DNA of 64,000 nt from Burkholderiaceae bacterium (GCA_030123545.1 CP126124.1:930001-994000), one strand, 5' to 3'; shown: positions 46,586 to 55,527, counted from the stretch's first letter. Numbers and translations: made by a program. The notes: generated by a model not told the origin, from the letters alone.

Positions 46586-48289
46586 TCAAACCGCGCCGGC
46601 GTCCGAGCGGAACGCGACGAAGAACTCGTTGCCCTCGCGGTTGCCCTGCGCAGTGTCGCGCCGGGTGCGCTCGTAGCCGATCACCGCGCCGTGGCGCTCG
46701 CACAACTCGCGGCAGATGTACAGGCCCAGGCCGCTGGAGCGGCTCTCCGACGAGAAAAACGGCTCGAACAGGTGACGCTGCACGCTCGGTTCGAGCGGTG
46801 CGCCGTCGCTCCAGACCTGCAGCGTCGCCTGGCCGCGGATCGACCCATGGGTCGCGACCTGCAGCGCGTCGGACGCCGTGCTCGCATAACGCAACGCGTT
46901 GTCGAGCAGGTTCACCAGCACCCGGCGCAGGTGTTCGGCATCGAACGCGACTTGCCGCTGCCCGGCGTCGAGCATCAATCCGAACTGGCGGCCGCCGCGC
47001 GCGTGGCGCGCCCAGTCGAGGCAGACAGCGCGCACCGTTGCATCGAGCGCGATCCTGGGCGATGCCACCGCGTCGCCCGTCTGATGGGCGCGCGACACGT
47101 CGAGCACGTCATCGACGATGCGCGACAGCCGCTGCGCGTTCTGTCGCACCATCTGCGTCAGGCGCTTGTGCGCCGGCTCGGCCAGTTCCTCATCGAGCAA
47201 TGCATTCGCCTGCGCGATCGCGGCCAGCGGGTTGCGGATCTCGTGCGCGACCGCGGCCGAGACCCGTCCCATCGCGGCGAGACGTTCGGTGCGCAGCCGT
47301 GCCTCCATCTCGCGCAGGTCCTGCAGGAACATCACGCACAGGCTTTGCAGATCGTTGTCGTGGCTCGGCGTGAGCCGGGTGCGCGCGCGCACCCGGCTGC
47401 TGTTGTGGCCGGCGTGCTCGATCGCGAGGTCGGCGATCTGGTTGCCGCGCTGCAGGAACGTGAGCCGGGCCAGATCGGCCACGCCATGCCAGGCCGGATC
47501 GGCGTCGAGCGCGAACGGCGCGTGCCGCGGCGCGCCGCGGCCGCCGAGCAGTTGCAGCGCCGCCGGATTCGCCGCGCGCACCGTGTTGCGCCGATCGACC
47601 ACCAGCACCCCGTCGGTCAGGCTCTCGATCACCAACTCGTTGACCAGGCTCTGGATCCGCGCCGCCACGCCGCTGCGCCGCGCGCGCACCTCCTCGCGCA
47701 CCAGCCGCACCGCAAGCTGGTGCGTGATCAGCGCGACGATGAACAGCGCCATGCCGGTCAGCCCCTGCTGCAGGAACTGCGACGTCGCGTCGGCGGGGAA
47801 CAGCAGCGCGTGGTGCCAGGCGGCGCCGAGCAGGATCAGCGTCACGCCGGCCGCCGTGCCCAGCGCCAGCAGCAGCGAGCCGAGCACCGACGCGAGCAGC
47901 ACCGGCAGCGCGAACAGCGGCGTGTAGTTCAGCGCGCTGAAAGGTTGGTACAACTGCAGCGCGGAGAACACCGCGACGTCCACGCCGATCGTGAACACCC
48001 ATTGCCGGTCGAAATTGCGGCCCGGCGCCCTGGGGCGGGCGAACAAGCGCACCAGCAGCGTCGCGGCGAGGTAGCCGACGCACAGCAGCAGCGGCACCCG
48101 GCCGCCGGACGGCCCAAGCGCGTAGATCGCCGCCTGCAGCAGCAAGAGCAGCATGGCGACCACCGCGCGGCCGCTCATGAAGCTGCGCCACAGCCGGACC
48201 AGCGCCGGATTCTGCTGCGACGGGCGGCCGCCGCGCTCCGGCTCGAGCGGGCCGAACCAGGAACTGTCGGGCAGTCTGCTCGCGACCAT
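46586..48289 (-). CDS. pilS: PilS-like membrane sensor histidine kinase
   Basis: 567 residues. About six membrane segments (40-195), a PAS-like domain (about 215-330), the H-box AHEIRNPL with phosphorylated His349, and an ATPase domain with SSGLGLYICRELCERHG. Paired with pilR 18 bases downstream. The ATG directly follows the stop of the PP0621 gene, so translation is probably coupled. The polytopic N-terminus is typical for PilS, which senses pilin levels in the inner membrane. Confidence 0.9.
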   Translation of the reverse strand: MVASRLPDSSWFGPLEPERGGRPSQQNPALVRLWRSFMSGRAVVAMLLLLLQAAIYALGPSGGRVPLLLCVGYLAATLLVRLFARPRAPGRNFDRQWVFTIGVDVAVFSALQLYQPFSALNYTPLFALPVLLASVLGSLLLALGTAAGVTLILLGAAWHHALLFPADATSQFLQQGLTGMALFIVALITHQLAVRLVREEVRARRSGVAARIQSLVNELVIESLTDGVLVVDRRNTVRAANPAALQLLGGRGAPRHAPFALDADPAWHGVADLARLTFLQRGNQIADLAIEHAGHNSSRVRARTRLTPSHDNDLQSLCVMFLQDLREMEARLRTERLAAMGRVSAAVAHEIRNPLAAIAQANALLDEELAEPAHKRLTQMVRQNAQRLSRIVDDVLDVSRAHQTGDAVASPRIALDATVRAVCLDWARHARGGRQFGLMLDAGQRQVAFDAEHLRRVLVNLLDNALRYASTASDALQVATHGSIRGQATLQVWSDGAPLEPSVQRHLFEPFFSSESRSSGLGLYICRELCERHGAVIGYERTRRDTAQGNREGNEFFVAFRSDAGAV

Positions 48290-48511
48290 TCAGCGCTCGC
48301 CGCGTCGCTCGTGTTCGGCGCAGCAGTAGTACCGGCCGCCGGAGCCCGGCAGCGCGTCGCCGCGCGGCAGATGCACGCCACAGGCCGCGCAGCGCACCAT
48401 CATCTGCAGCCGGGGCGGCGCCGGCGCGTGGTGCCCGGTCACGGCACCGTGCCGGCTGCTGCGCCAGAGCCACAGCAGCGCCACCAGCGCGACAAGCAGG
48501 ATGAATTTCAT
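48290..48511 (-). CDS. PP0621-family small membrane/zinc-binding protein
   Basis: 73 residues: an N-terminal hydrophobic segment (about 3-16), a basic linker, then a Cys-rich end (VRCAACGVHLP and YYCCAEHE) that looks like a treble-clef or zinc-ribbon site. It starts by ATGA overlap with the CcsA-like gene and abuts pilS. Function unknown; I recognise the family by its size, cysteine spacing and place. Confidence 0.82.
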   Translation of the reverse strand: MKFILLVALVALLWLWRSSRHGAVTGHHAPAPPRLQMMVRCAACGVHLPRGDALPGSGGRYYCCAEHERRGER

Positions 48512-49308
48512 GGGCTGCGCCGCAGAATCACCTCGAGCACGAAGCGCGAGCCGACATAGGCCAGCAGCAGCAGGCCGGAGCCCGCATACAGGAAGCGCAC
48601 CGCGCGCCGTCCGCGCCAGCCGAAGCGTGCGCGGCCGAGCAGCAGCACCGCGAACGTGAGCCAGGCCAGGATCGAAAACACCGTCTTGTGGTCCCAATGC
48701 CAGCCGCCGCCGGGCCGGCCGTACAGCGCCTCCTCGAACAGCCAGCCGGCCAGCAGCGTTGCCGACAGCAGCACGAAACCGGCGACGACGAAACGGAACG
48801 TCAGGCGCTCGAGCATCAACAGCGGCACGCCGGCCTGCGGGTCGGCGGCCTGGCGGATCTCGCTTTCGGCACGTCCCATCAGCCAGCCGTGCAGCACCGC
48901 GGCCGCGAACAGGCCGTACGACGCGAGCCCCAGCGCCAGGTGCAGCGGCAACCAGAACGAGACATCGCGCAGCTCGGCGCCGGGAAAGAACAACGCCAGC
49001 AGCACCGCGACGGCGCCCAGCGCCGCCAGCGCCCAGCGCACGCGCAGCTGCGGAATCAGCCGGCTTTCGACGCCGTAGAGCGTCAACACCAGCCAGGCGG
49101 TCATCGACAGCGCGGGTGCGAAGCCGAACCGCGGCGCGGCGCCGAACAATCCGAGGCCGAGCACCACCGCGTGCAGCAGCCAGGCCAGCGCGAGCCAGCC
49201 CCGGGCCGCCGCCGCGCCGATGCGCGCGGCACCCGCCGCGGGCACCGCATAGGCCACCGCCGCCGCGACCGACAGCGCGGTGACGAGGCTCGCAGGGGCT
49301 AAAATCAT
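48508..49308 (-). CDS. CcsA/YpjD-like cytochrome c assembly family membrane protein
   Basis: 266 residues from ATG 49308 (MILAPASLV), with about eight hydrophobic segments. GGWHWDHKTVFSILAW and FWLPLHLALGLASYGLF match the conserved core of the CcsA/HemX-like family, with His residues that could bind haem. Divergent from ffh, which is the usual arrangement. TAAACT (reverse of 49317-49322) ends 8 bases before the ATG. The precise role is uncertain. Confidence 0.83.
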   Translation of the reverse strand: MILAPASLVTALSVAAAVAYAVPAAGAARIGAAAARGWLALAWLLHAVVLGLGLFGAAPRFGFAPALSMTAWLVLTLYGVESRLIPQLRVRWALAALGAVAVLLALFFPGAELRDVSFWLPLHLALGLASYGLFAAAVLHGWLMGRAESEIRQAADPQAGVPLLMLERLTFRFVVAGFVLLSATLLAGWLFEEALYGRPGGGWHWDHKTVFSILAWLTFAVLLLGRARFGWRGRRAVRFLYAGSGLLLLAYVGSRFVLEVILRRSP

Positions 49309-49473
49309 GGGCCCCAAGTTTAGCGGCTGGGCGATTGCCGCCTTCGTCGTTGCGCTGCAGCGCCGCCCGTGTGGGGCGAGACGTGGGGCGAGCAACGTCG
49401 CTCCGTCGCCGACCGGCATTCCAAAGCATCCCATTGGGCGCACCGACCGCGCCGAATCTCGTCGACCCAAGCG

Positions 49474-50835
49474 ATGGCCTCTGCACTCACCGACAAACTC
49501 TCCCGCCTGGTCAAGGAAATGCGCGGCCAGGCGCGCATCACCGAAGCGAACGTGCAGGACATGCTGCGCGAGGTGCGCATGGCGCTGCTCGAAGCCGATG
49601 TCGCGCTGCCGGTGGTGCGAGACTTCGTTGCCCGCGTGAAGGAGAAGGCGCTGGGCCAGGAGGTGCTCGGCTCGCTGTCGCCGGGGCAGGCGCTGGTCGG
49701 CATCGTCCATCGCGAGCTCGCGCACACCATGGGCGAGGGCGTGAGCGACATCAACCTGGCCGCGCAGCCGCCGGCGGTGATCCTGATGGCCGGCCTGCAG
49801 GGCGCGGGCAAGACCACGACCACCGCGAAGCTCGCGAAGCACCTGATCACCAAGCGCAAGAAGAAGGTGCTGACCGTCTCCGGCGACGTGTACCGGCCAG
49901 CGGCGATCGAGCAGCTGAAGACCGTCACCGCGCAGGCCGGGGCCGAGTGGTTCCCGAGCACGCCGGAGCAGCAGCCGGTCGAGATCGCGCGCGCCGCGCT
50001 CGATCACGCGAAGCGCCACTTCTTCGACGTGCTGCTGGTCGATACCGCCGGCCGCCTCGCGATCGACGAGGCGCTGATGCGCGAGATCCGCGAACTGCAT
50101 GCGGCGCTGCAACCGGTGGAAACGCTGTTCGTGGTCGATGCGATGCAGGGCCAGGACGCGGTGAACACCGCGCGCGCGTTCAAGGAGGCGCTGCCGCTGA
50201 CCGGCATCGTGTTGACAAAATTAGACGGAGACTCACGCGGCGGCGCGGCGCTGTCGGTGCGGGCGATCACCGGCGCGCCGATCAAGTTCGCCGGCACCAG
50301 CGAGAAGCTCGATGGCCTGGAGGTGTTCGACGCCGAACGCCACGCCGGGCGCATCCTCGGCATGGGCGACATCGTCGCGCTGGTCGAGCAGGTGTCGGCC
50401 GGGGTCGACATCGATGCCGCGAAGAAGCTGGCGGCCAAGGTCAAGAGCGGCGGCTTCGACCTGAACGACTTCCTGAGCCAGATCCAGCAGATGAAGCAGA
50501 TGGGCGGTCTGTCCACGCTGCTCGACAAACTGCCGGCACAGATGGCGGCGAAGGCGGGACAGGTCGATATGGACCGCGCCGAGCGCGACATCCGGCGCAA
50601 GGAAGGCATCATCTGCAGCATGACGCGGCAGGAGCGCCGCAAACCCGAGTTGATCAAGGCCGCGCGCAAACGCCGCATCGCGGCCGGCGCCGGCGTTCAG
50701 GTGCAGGAAGTGAACCGCCTGCTGAACGAGTTCGAGCAGATGCAGGGGATGATGAAGAAGATGAAGGGCGCCGGCATGATGAAGATGATGAAGCGCCTCG
50801 GCGGCATGAAGGGCACGCCCAAGCTCCCGTTTTGA
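49474..50835 (+). CDS. ffh: Ffh, signal recognition particle GTPase
   Basis: Binds signal peptides and 4.5S RNA and delivers ribosomes to FtsY. ATG 49474 (MASALTDKLSRLV) gives 453 residues; the upstream open frame is not conserved. NG domain: GLQGAGKTTTTAKLA (about 107), DTAGR, TKLDGD; then the Met-rich M domain (MTRQERRKPELI, MMKKMKGAGMMKMMK). A local AT-rich codon patch (50214-50235, with a rare TTA Leu) encodes LTKLDGDS. A possible promoter TAAAAT lies at 49301. Confidence 0.97.
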   Translation: MASALTDKLSRLVKEMRGQARITEANVQDMLREVRMALLEADVALPVVRDFVARVKEKALGQEVLGSLSPGQALVGIVHRELAHTMGEGVSDINLAAQPPAVILMAGLQGAGKTTTTAKLAKHLITKRKKKVLTVSGDVYRPAAIEQLKTVTAQAGAEWFPSTPEQQPVEIARAALDHAKRHFFDVLLVDTAGRLAIDEALMREIRELHAALQPVETLFVVDAMQGQDAVNTARAFKEALPLTGIVLTKLDGDSRGGAALSVRAITGAPIKFAGTSEKLDGLEVFDAERHAGRILGMGDIVALVEQVSAGVDIDAAKKLAAKVKSGGFDLNDFLSQIQQMKQMGGLSTLLDKLPAQMAAKAGQVDMDRAERDIRRKEGIICSMTRQERRKPELIKAARKRRIAAGAGVQVQEVNRLLNEFEQMQGMMKKMKGAGMMKMMKRLGGMKGTPKLPF

Positions 50836-50842
50836 GCGATTC

Positions 50843-50868
50843 GCCGCAATTTCTCAAAGAAATTCGGC
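50843..50868. terminator. hairpin after ffh
   Basis: GCCG-AATTTC and GAAATT-CGGC form a stem (one bulged C) 7 bases after the ffh stop, with no long T run. It resembles the hairpin after aroG. Confidence 0.4.
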
Positions 50869-50879
50869 CTGTAGCCTAG

Positions 50880-52453
50880 CCCGGATATTTCACCAATAGT
50901 GGGTCGGCAGCCTCGTGCGTGAGCGCGTTGACATTGGTATCTGACGCCAATTTCAACCGAGGACTGCCGATGCCAAAGTGTACCGATGGGACGATGGATT
51001 TGGGGCGCGTGGGCCGGCGCATCATCGAGGCCAACTTCGAAGGCGGTGACATTGGCTCGGACGGTGGAGTTTTGCTGCTGCGACGCGTCGATGAGCGCAT
51101 TGGTTTGAGCCGATCTGCCGCAGCCGTGCTCAGCGACCCACGCGATCCGGGGCGCATCACGCATGGCCTGCGCGAGCTGCTGGCGCAGCGCGTCTACGGG
51201 TTGTGCTGCGGCTACGAAGACCTCAACGACCACGACATGCTGCGCTCGGACCTGCTGATGCAGACCGCCGTAGGCCGGGTCGATGCACTGGCCTCCTCGC
51301 CCACACTGTGCCGCCTGGAGAGCCGGGCCACACGCGCGCAGGCGCTGGCCCTGCATGGCGTACTGATCGAGCAGTTCATCGCCAGCCACCGGAGCGCGCC
51401 CGCGGAACTGGTGCTGGACATCGACGCCTCGGATGTGCCCTTGCACGGCAGCCAGGAGAGTTGCGAGTTCCACGCCTACTACGACCACCACTGCTATCTG
51501 CCGCTGTACGTGTTCTGCGGCCAGGCCATGCTCGCTTGCGTCTTGCGGCGCAGCCGCATCGACGGGGCGAAGAACGCCGCGGCCGTCATCAAGCTGATCG
51601 TTGCGCGACTTCGCCGCGCGTGGCCCCAGGTGCGCATCATCGTGCGCGGTGACTCGGGGTTCTGCCGCCAGCGCCTGTTGCGCTGGTGCGAGCGCTCGGG
51701 CGTGAGCTACATCGTAGGTCTGGCGCGCAACGCGCGGCTGCAGGCCATCGTGCAGTACGCCGAGGCGATGCTGGCCGACGAATACGAACGCACGGGCGCC
51801 AAGCAGCGCCTGATCGGCGAGTTCGTCTACGCAGCCGATAGCTGGGACATCGAGCGGCGCGTGATCACGCGGCTGGAGTACGGTGCCCAAGGCAACAACC
51901 CGCGCTTCGTGGTGACCAACCTCCAAGGCGACGCCGTCCAGCTGTATGAGCGGCTGTACTGCCAGCGCGGCGAGGCGGAGAACCGCATCAAGGAGGCCCA
52001 GCTCGACCTGTTCGGCACCCGGGCCAGTTGCCAGCGCTTCGCGGCCAACCAGCTTCGCTTGTTGCTGGCGGCGCTGGCCTACACGCTGATGCAGCGGCTG
52101 CGCGATCTGGCGCTCAAGAACACCGAGTTGGAGCGCGCCGCCGCGGCCACGATCCGCGTGCGACTGCTCAAGATCGGCGCGGCCATCGTGCGCAACACAC
52201 GCCGTGTGCGCGTGTTGCTGGCTTCGCACCACCCGATGCGCAGCATCTTCCTCAGCGCCGCACAGGCCCTGGCCCCCTGAACCTCATCCAGTGCTGTCCC
52301 CGGCACACTGACAAACAACGGGGGAAAGGGGGTGCTGCGCCCCGAAACAGCCAACAACCCCATCCAGTAGCTCGCATCGGCCCAAAGGGCCGCGCTCAAT
52401 GCCCGCCAGCACGCCCGGTCAACAGCCATCGGCTTGCTGATGAAATATCCGGG
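50880..52453 (+). mobile_element. IS1380-family insertion sequence, copy 2
   Basis: 1574 bp, same 13-bp inverted ends as copy 1, with CTAG on both sides (50876-50879 and 52454-52457). It lies between ffh and miaB and breaks no recognisable gene. Same orientation as copy 1, about 13.3 kb away. Confidence 0.95.
50970..52280 (+). CDS. IS1380-family DDE transposase (copy 2)
   Basis: Protein identical to that of copy 1, including the alternative upstream GTG start (50919). The two genes look identical over their whole length, so at least one transposition is recent. Confidence 0.93.
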   Translation: MPKCTDGTMDLGRVGRRIIEANFEGGDIGSDGGVLLLRRVDERIGLSRSAAAVLSDPRDPGRITHGLRELLAQRVYGLCCGYEDLNDHDMLRSDLLMQTAVGRVDALASSPTLCRLESRATRAQALALHGVLIEQFIASHRSAPAELVLDIDASDVPLHGSQESCEFHAYYDHHCYLPLYVFCGQAMLACVLRRSRIDGAKNAAAVIKLIVARLRRAWPQVRIIVRGDSGFCRQRLLRWCERSGVSYIVGLARNARLQAIVQYAEAMLADEYERTGAKQRLIGEFVYAADSWDIERRVITRLEYGAQGNNPRFVVTNLQGDAVQLYERLYCQRGEAENRIKEAQLDLFGTRASCQRFAANQLRLLLAALAYTLMQRLRDLALKNTELERAAAATIRVRLLKIGAAIVRNTRRVRVLLASHHPMRSIFLSAAQALAP

Positions 52454-52475
52454 CTAGGCAGAATATTCGGTGGCA

Positions 52476-52492
52476 GCTACTATATTAATAGC
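52476..52492. repeat. mini-palindrome between IS copy 2 and miaB
   Basis: GCTA and TAGC flank CTATATTAA. It lies in the 82-base spacer after the IS. Confidence 0.55.
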
Positions 52493-52539
52493 ATCGCCCA
52501 CGCGGTGACCACCGCGTCCCCGCTGCTTTCCCGCTTTCC

Positions 52540-53901
52540 TCAAGCCGCCTCGGCCTCGATCGGCGCCAGCACCTCGCCGCGCAGCCAGCGCTGCGTCGCC
52601 TCGGTGATGCGCACGTCGACCATCTCGCCGATCAGTCCCGGTGCGGCGGGAAGCAGCACCAGCCGGTTGCATTCGGTGCGGCCGGCGACCAGCGTCGGGT
52701 CTTTGCGCGCCGGGCCTTCGATCAGCACCCGCTGCACCGTGCCCAGGCGCCTTGCGCTGATCGCGCGCACGTTCTCGTCGATCCGCGCCTGCAGCCACGC
52801 GAGCCTTGCCTGCTTGACCTCGTGCGGCGTGTCGTCGCGCAGCTCGGCCGCCGGCGTGCCGGGGCGCGGGCTGTACAGGAACGAGAACGAGCTGTCGTAG
52901 CCGATGTCGTCCACCAGCGCCATCAGCCGCTCGAAGTCGCCGTCGCTCTCGCCGGGGAAGCCGACGATGAAGTCGCTGGAGATCGCCAGATCGGGGCGCA
53001 CCGCGCGCAGGCGCCGCACGATGCTCTTGTATTCGAGCACGGTGTAGCCGCGCTTCATCGCCGCCAGGATGCGGTCCGAACCGTGCTGCACCGGCAGGTG
53101 CAGGTGGCTGACCAGCTTCGGGATTCGCGCATAGGCCTCGATCAGCCGCGGCGTGAATTCGCGCGGGTGGCTGGTGGTGTAGCGGATGCGTGCGATCCCC
53201 GGAATCTCGGCCACGTATTCGAGCAGCAGCGCGAAGTCGGCGCGCTCGCCGCTATCGCCATTCTCACCCGCACCGTCCATCTTGCCGCGCCAGGCGTTCA
53301 CGTTCTGCCCGAGCAGCGTGACCTCGCGCACGCCCTGGTCGGCGAGATCCGCGACCTCCGTCAGCACGTCGTCCAGCGGGCGGCTGACCTCCTCGCCACG
53401 CGTGTACGGCACGACGCAGAAGCTGCAGTACTTGCTGCAGCCTTCCATGATCGAGACGAACGCGGTCGGGCCTTCGACGCGAGGCGGCGGCAGGTGGTCG
53501 AACTTCTCGATCTCGGGAAAGCGGATGTCGACCTGCGGCCGGCCTTCGCGCTCGCGCGCCGCCAGCAGCGCGGGAAGCCGGTGCAGCGTCTGCGGGCCGA
53601 ACACCAGGTCCACATAAGGCGCGCGCTCCACGATCGCCGCGCCCTCCTGGCTCGCAACGCAGCCGCCGACGCCGATGCGCACGCCGCGGCTTTTGAGGTG
53701 CTTCACGCGGCCCAGGTCGGCGAACACCTTCTCCTGCGCCTTTTCGCGCACCGAGCAGGTGTTGAACAGGATCAGGTCGGCGTCGTCAACGTTCTCGGTC
53801 GCCTCGTAGCCCTCGGCCGCGTGCAGCACGTCCAGCATCTTGTCCGAGTCGTACTCGTTCATCTGGCAGCCGAAGGTTTTGATAAAGACTCTCTTGCTCA
53901 T
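52540..53901 (-). CDS. miaB: MiaB, tRNA-2-methylthio-N6-dimethylallyladenosine synthase
   Basis: Radical SAM methylthiotransferase acting on A37 of tRNAs reading UNN codons. 453 residues. N-terminal UPF0004 cysteines (TFGCQMNEYDS, FNTCSVRE, GGCVA), then the radical SAM motif CSKYCSFC (about 155-162), and a C-terminal TRAM domain. A short acidic insert (GENGDSGER) sits near residue 215. ybeZ and ybeY are not adjacent here. Confidence 0.97.
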   Translation of the reverse strand: MSKRVFIKTFGCQMNEYDSDKMLDVLHAAEGYEATENVDDADLILFNTCSVREKAQEKVFADLGRVKHLKSRGVRIGVGGCVASQEGAAIVERAPYVDLVFGPQTLHRLPALLAAREREGRPQVDIRFPEIEKFDHLPPPRVEGPTAFVSIMEGCSKYCSFCVVPYTRGEEVSRPLDDVLTEVADLADQGVREVTLLGQNVNAWRGKMDGAGENGDSGERADFALLLEYVAEIPGIARIRYTTSHPREFTPRLIEAYARIPKLVSHLHLPVQHGSDRILAAMKRGYTVLEYKSIVRRLRAVRPDLAISSDFIVGFPGESDGDFERLMALVDDIGYDSSFSFLYSPRPGTPAAELRDDTPHEVKQARLAWLQARIDENVRAISARRLGTVQRVLIEGPARKDPTLVAGRTECNRLVLLPAAPGLIGEMVDVRITEATQRWLRGEVLAPIEAEAA

Positions 53902-53921
53902 CGCGGGTTCTCAGGGAGATT

Positions 53922-53938
53922 GCTATCTAAACAATAGC
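53922..53938. repeat. mini-palindrome upstream of miaB
   Basis: GCTAT and ATAGC flank CTAAACA, 20 bases before the miaB start on the - strand. Could affect the miaB 5' end. Confidence 0.55.
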
Positions 53939-54035
53939 GAACTGTGCAATATAGGAAACGGCTGCGGGCCGATTCTTTGTTCAATGCGAGGCGCGCACGC
54001 CGCTGTGCGGGTGCGGCCGGGCCCGGCCGGCCCGC

Positions 54036-54533
54036 TCACTGGTTCGGAAAAACCGGCAGCTTGTCGAACGGCGTCTTGCCGTCGTCGTGCGGGCCGCTGC
54101 GGTTGATCTGCGACTCGAACACGAAGTTGGGGTTCTGCGCGGTCGCGCGCGGCAGCCGCGCTTCGGCGTCGGTCAGGATCCAGACATCGTGCACCAGCCC
54201 CATCGTGTCGCGCGTGTAGTTCACCGTCAGCGTCAGGCCGACCAGCGTGCCCGAGAGCACGATCCGGTTGTTCGGTCCGTAGATGCGCGCGCCCGGCGCG
54301 AGCTGGTCCGCATGGCCGTCGAGCTGGATCAGCGGCGGCTGTGCTGTCACGACCATTTCGCCGCGCAGCGCGTTCTTAGGGAAGCTGCGCACCGGTTGCG
54401 GTGCCTGCTCGGGGATTGCGCTTACGGCCTGCGCATGCGCCGCGGGCGCCAGCGCCATGGCGGCCGCGGCGAGCAGCGCGCCGCAGGCAGTGGACAGAGC
54501 GTGATGGAACGGGGGTGGTTTCCAGCGATTCAT
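54036..54533 (-). CDS. exported hypothetical protein, 165 residues
   Basis: A Sec signal peptide is clear: basic start, hydrophobic core with Ala repeats (about 14-33) and AHA cleavage near residue 34. The mature part is a soluble domain with GARIYGPNNRIVLSGTLVG and RDTMGLVHDVWILT, probably beta-rich, in the periplasm. I do not recognise a domain. A Shine-Dalgarno-like GGAAGA precedes the ATG. It stands alone between miaB and the toxin-antitoxin pair. Confidence 0.75.
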   Translation of the reverse strand: MNRWKPPPFHHALSTACGALLAAAAMALAPAAHAQAVSAIPEQAPQPVRSFPKNALRGEMVVTAQPPLIQLDGHADQLAPGARIYGPNNRIVLSGTLVGLTLTVNYTRDTMGLVHDVWILTDAEARLPRATAQNPNFVFESQINRSGPHDDGKTPFDKLPVFPNQ

Positions 54534-54604
54534 GGTGTCTTCCAGAGGCTGAACGAGAGTGGGCGAAGTTTACTGGAGCGGCGCGTTCGATCAGCGCTGC
54601 CGGC

Positions 54605-55102
54605 CTATTTCACGTAGCGCCGCAGATCCTTCATCAGCAAATAGAGATGCAGCGGGTCGGTGGGCGAGTCGATGAAATCGAAGTGGCGGTAGAACGCGCG
54701 TGCCGCCTCGTCCTTTGCGTGCACCGCCAGCGCGCGGATGCCGACGATGTCCGCCGCCTGCGCGGTGCGTCGCAGCGCATCCTTGAGCAGGCCCGCGCCG
54801 AGGCCCTGCCCTTGCCATTCGCGATGCACGGCCAGCCGCGCCAGCAGCATCAGCGGCACCGGATGGCGCGCCAGACCCTTGGCGAGGCGCGCCGGCGCCT
54901 CTTCGAAACTCACCTCGCCCACCACCAGCGTATGAAAGCCGACCACCGCATCGCCGGCCAAGCCCACGTAGGTGGTGCCGGCATCGGCCTGCTGGCTGGC
55001 CAGCGCGTGGCGGGTTAGAAAGCGATTGAGCGCCGGCTCGCCGCAATCGAAGGCATCCACCGCATGCGTGCGGGCCAGCCGTTCGATGCGCAGCCCCGTC
55101 AC
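54605..55102 (-). CDS. tacT: GNAT acetyltransferase, probable TacT-type toxin
   Basis: 165 residues from a GTG at 55102 that overlaps the antitoxin stop (GTGA). The GNAT fold is clear: LMLLARLAVHREWQGQGLGAGLL holds the acetyl-CoA loop, followed by ALAVHAKDEAARAFYRHFDF. Together with an upstream DUF1778 protein this is the TacAT layout, in which the toxin acetylates aminoacyl-tRNAs and blocks translation. Toxic activity is inferred from family and context. Confidence 0.85.
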   Translation of the reverse strand: MTGLRIERLARTHAVDAFDCGEPALNRFLTRHALASQQADAGTTYVGLAGDAVVGFHTLVVGEVSFEEAPARLAKGLARHPVPLMLLARLAVHREWQGQGLGAGLLKDALRRTAQAADIVGIRALAVHAKDEAARAFYRHFDFIDSPTDPLHLYLLMKDLRRYVK

Positions 55103-55389
55103 TTCTTCGTCCCGCCCTCGAACACGCCGGCCTTGGCGAACAGCTTCTTGATCCGCGGCAGCTCGCGCGGTTCGGCGTCCAGCGCCGCCTGGAACGCCTG
55201 CCATTTCTCGGTGGTCAGGCCGAAATGGCGGCGCGCGGCCAGCATTTCCTCGGCGCGGGAGAGCGCGCTGTCCAGCACGAACTCGCTGACCGAACGGCGC
55301 TCGGCGGCGGCGGCGGTCTGCAAGGCCTGCTTGGCGGCGGCGGAGAGGCGCAGGTCGAGCTTTTCGGTGCGCAAGGTCGTGGCGGTCAT
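55099..55389 (-). CDS. tacA: DUF1778 ribbon-helix-helix antitoxin
   Basis: 96 residues from ATG 55389. The N-terminal half (EKLDLRLSAAAKQALQTAA...SVSEFVLDSAL) is the ribbon-helix-helix DNA-binding part. The C-terminal part, which neutralises the toxin in this family, is LTTEKWQAFQAALDAEP. It is the first gene of the pair and probably represses its own promoter. Confidence 0.87.
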   Translation of the reverse strand: MTATTLRTEKLDLRLSAAAKQALQTAAAAERRSVSEFVLDSALSRAEEMLAARRHFGLTTEKWQAFQAALDAEPRELPRIKKLFAKAGVFEGGTKK

Positions 55390-55411
55390 GGCGGCATCCT
55401 TGGTTGTGGAA

Positions 55412-55440
55412 AGGATAGCAGAAACGCCAGACAATGTCAT
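55412..55440 (-). promoter_or_regulatory. tacAT promoter
   Basis: On the - strand, ATGACA (5/6 match to -35), 17 bases, TATCCT (4/6 match to -10). GTCATGAC at 55436-55443 is an 8-bp palindrome over the -35 and may be part of an operator. Confidence 0.55.
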
Positions 55441-55502
55441 GACGATGCCCGTTTGCGGGGAGATGGTTGGGATAAGTGGCGCTTTGCCGCCGCTGACGCA
55501 CA

Positions 55503-55527
55503 GGGAGTCTCACTCCATGAGACTCCC
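55503..55527. promoter_or_regulatory. 10-bp inverted repeat, possible operator
   Basis: GGGAGTCTCA and TGAGACTCCC are perfect inverted arms around 5 bases, 45 bases before the gene at 55572. No T run follows, so an operator is more likely than a terminator. Confidence 0.55.

Noticed and set aside
37558..52453. The two IS1380 copies as ends of one composite transposon
   Set aside because: Each copy has its own CTAG duplication and the segment between contains core genes in normal synteny, so two independent insertions explain it better.
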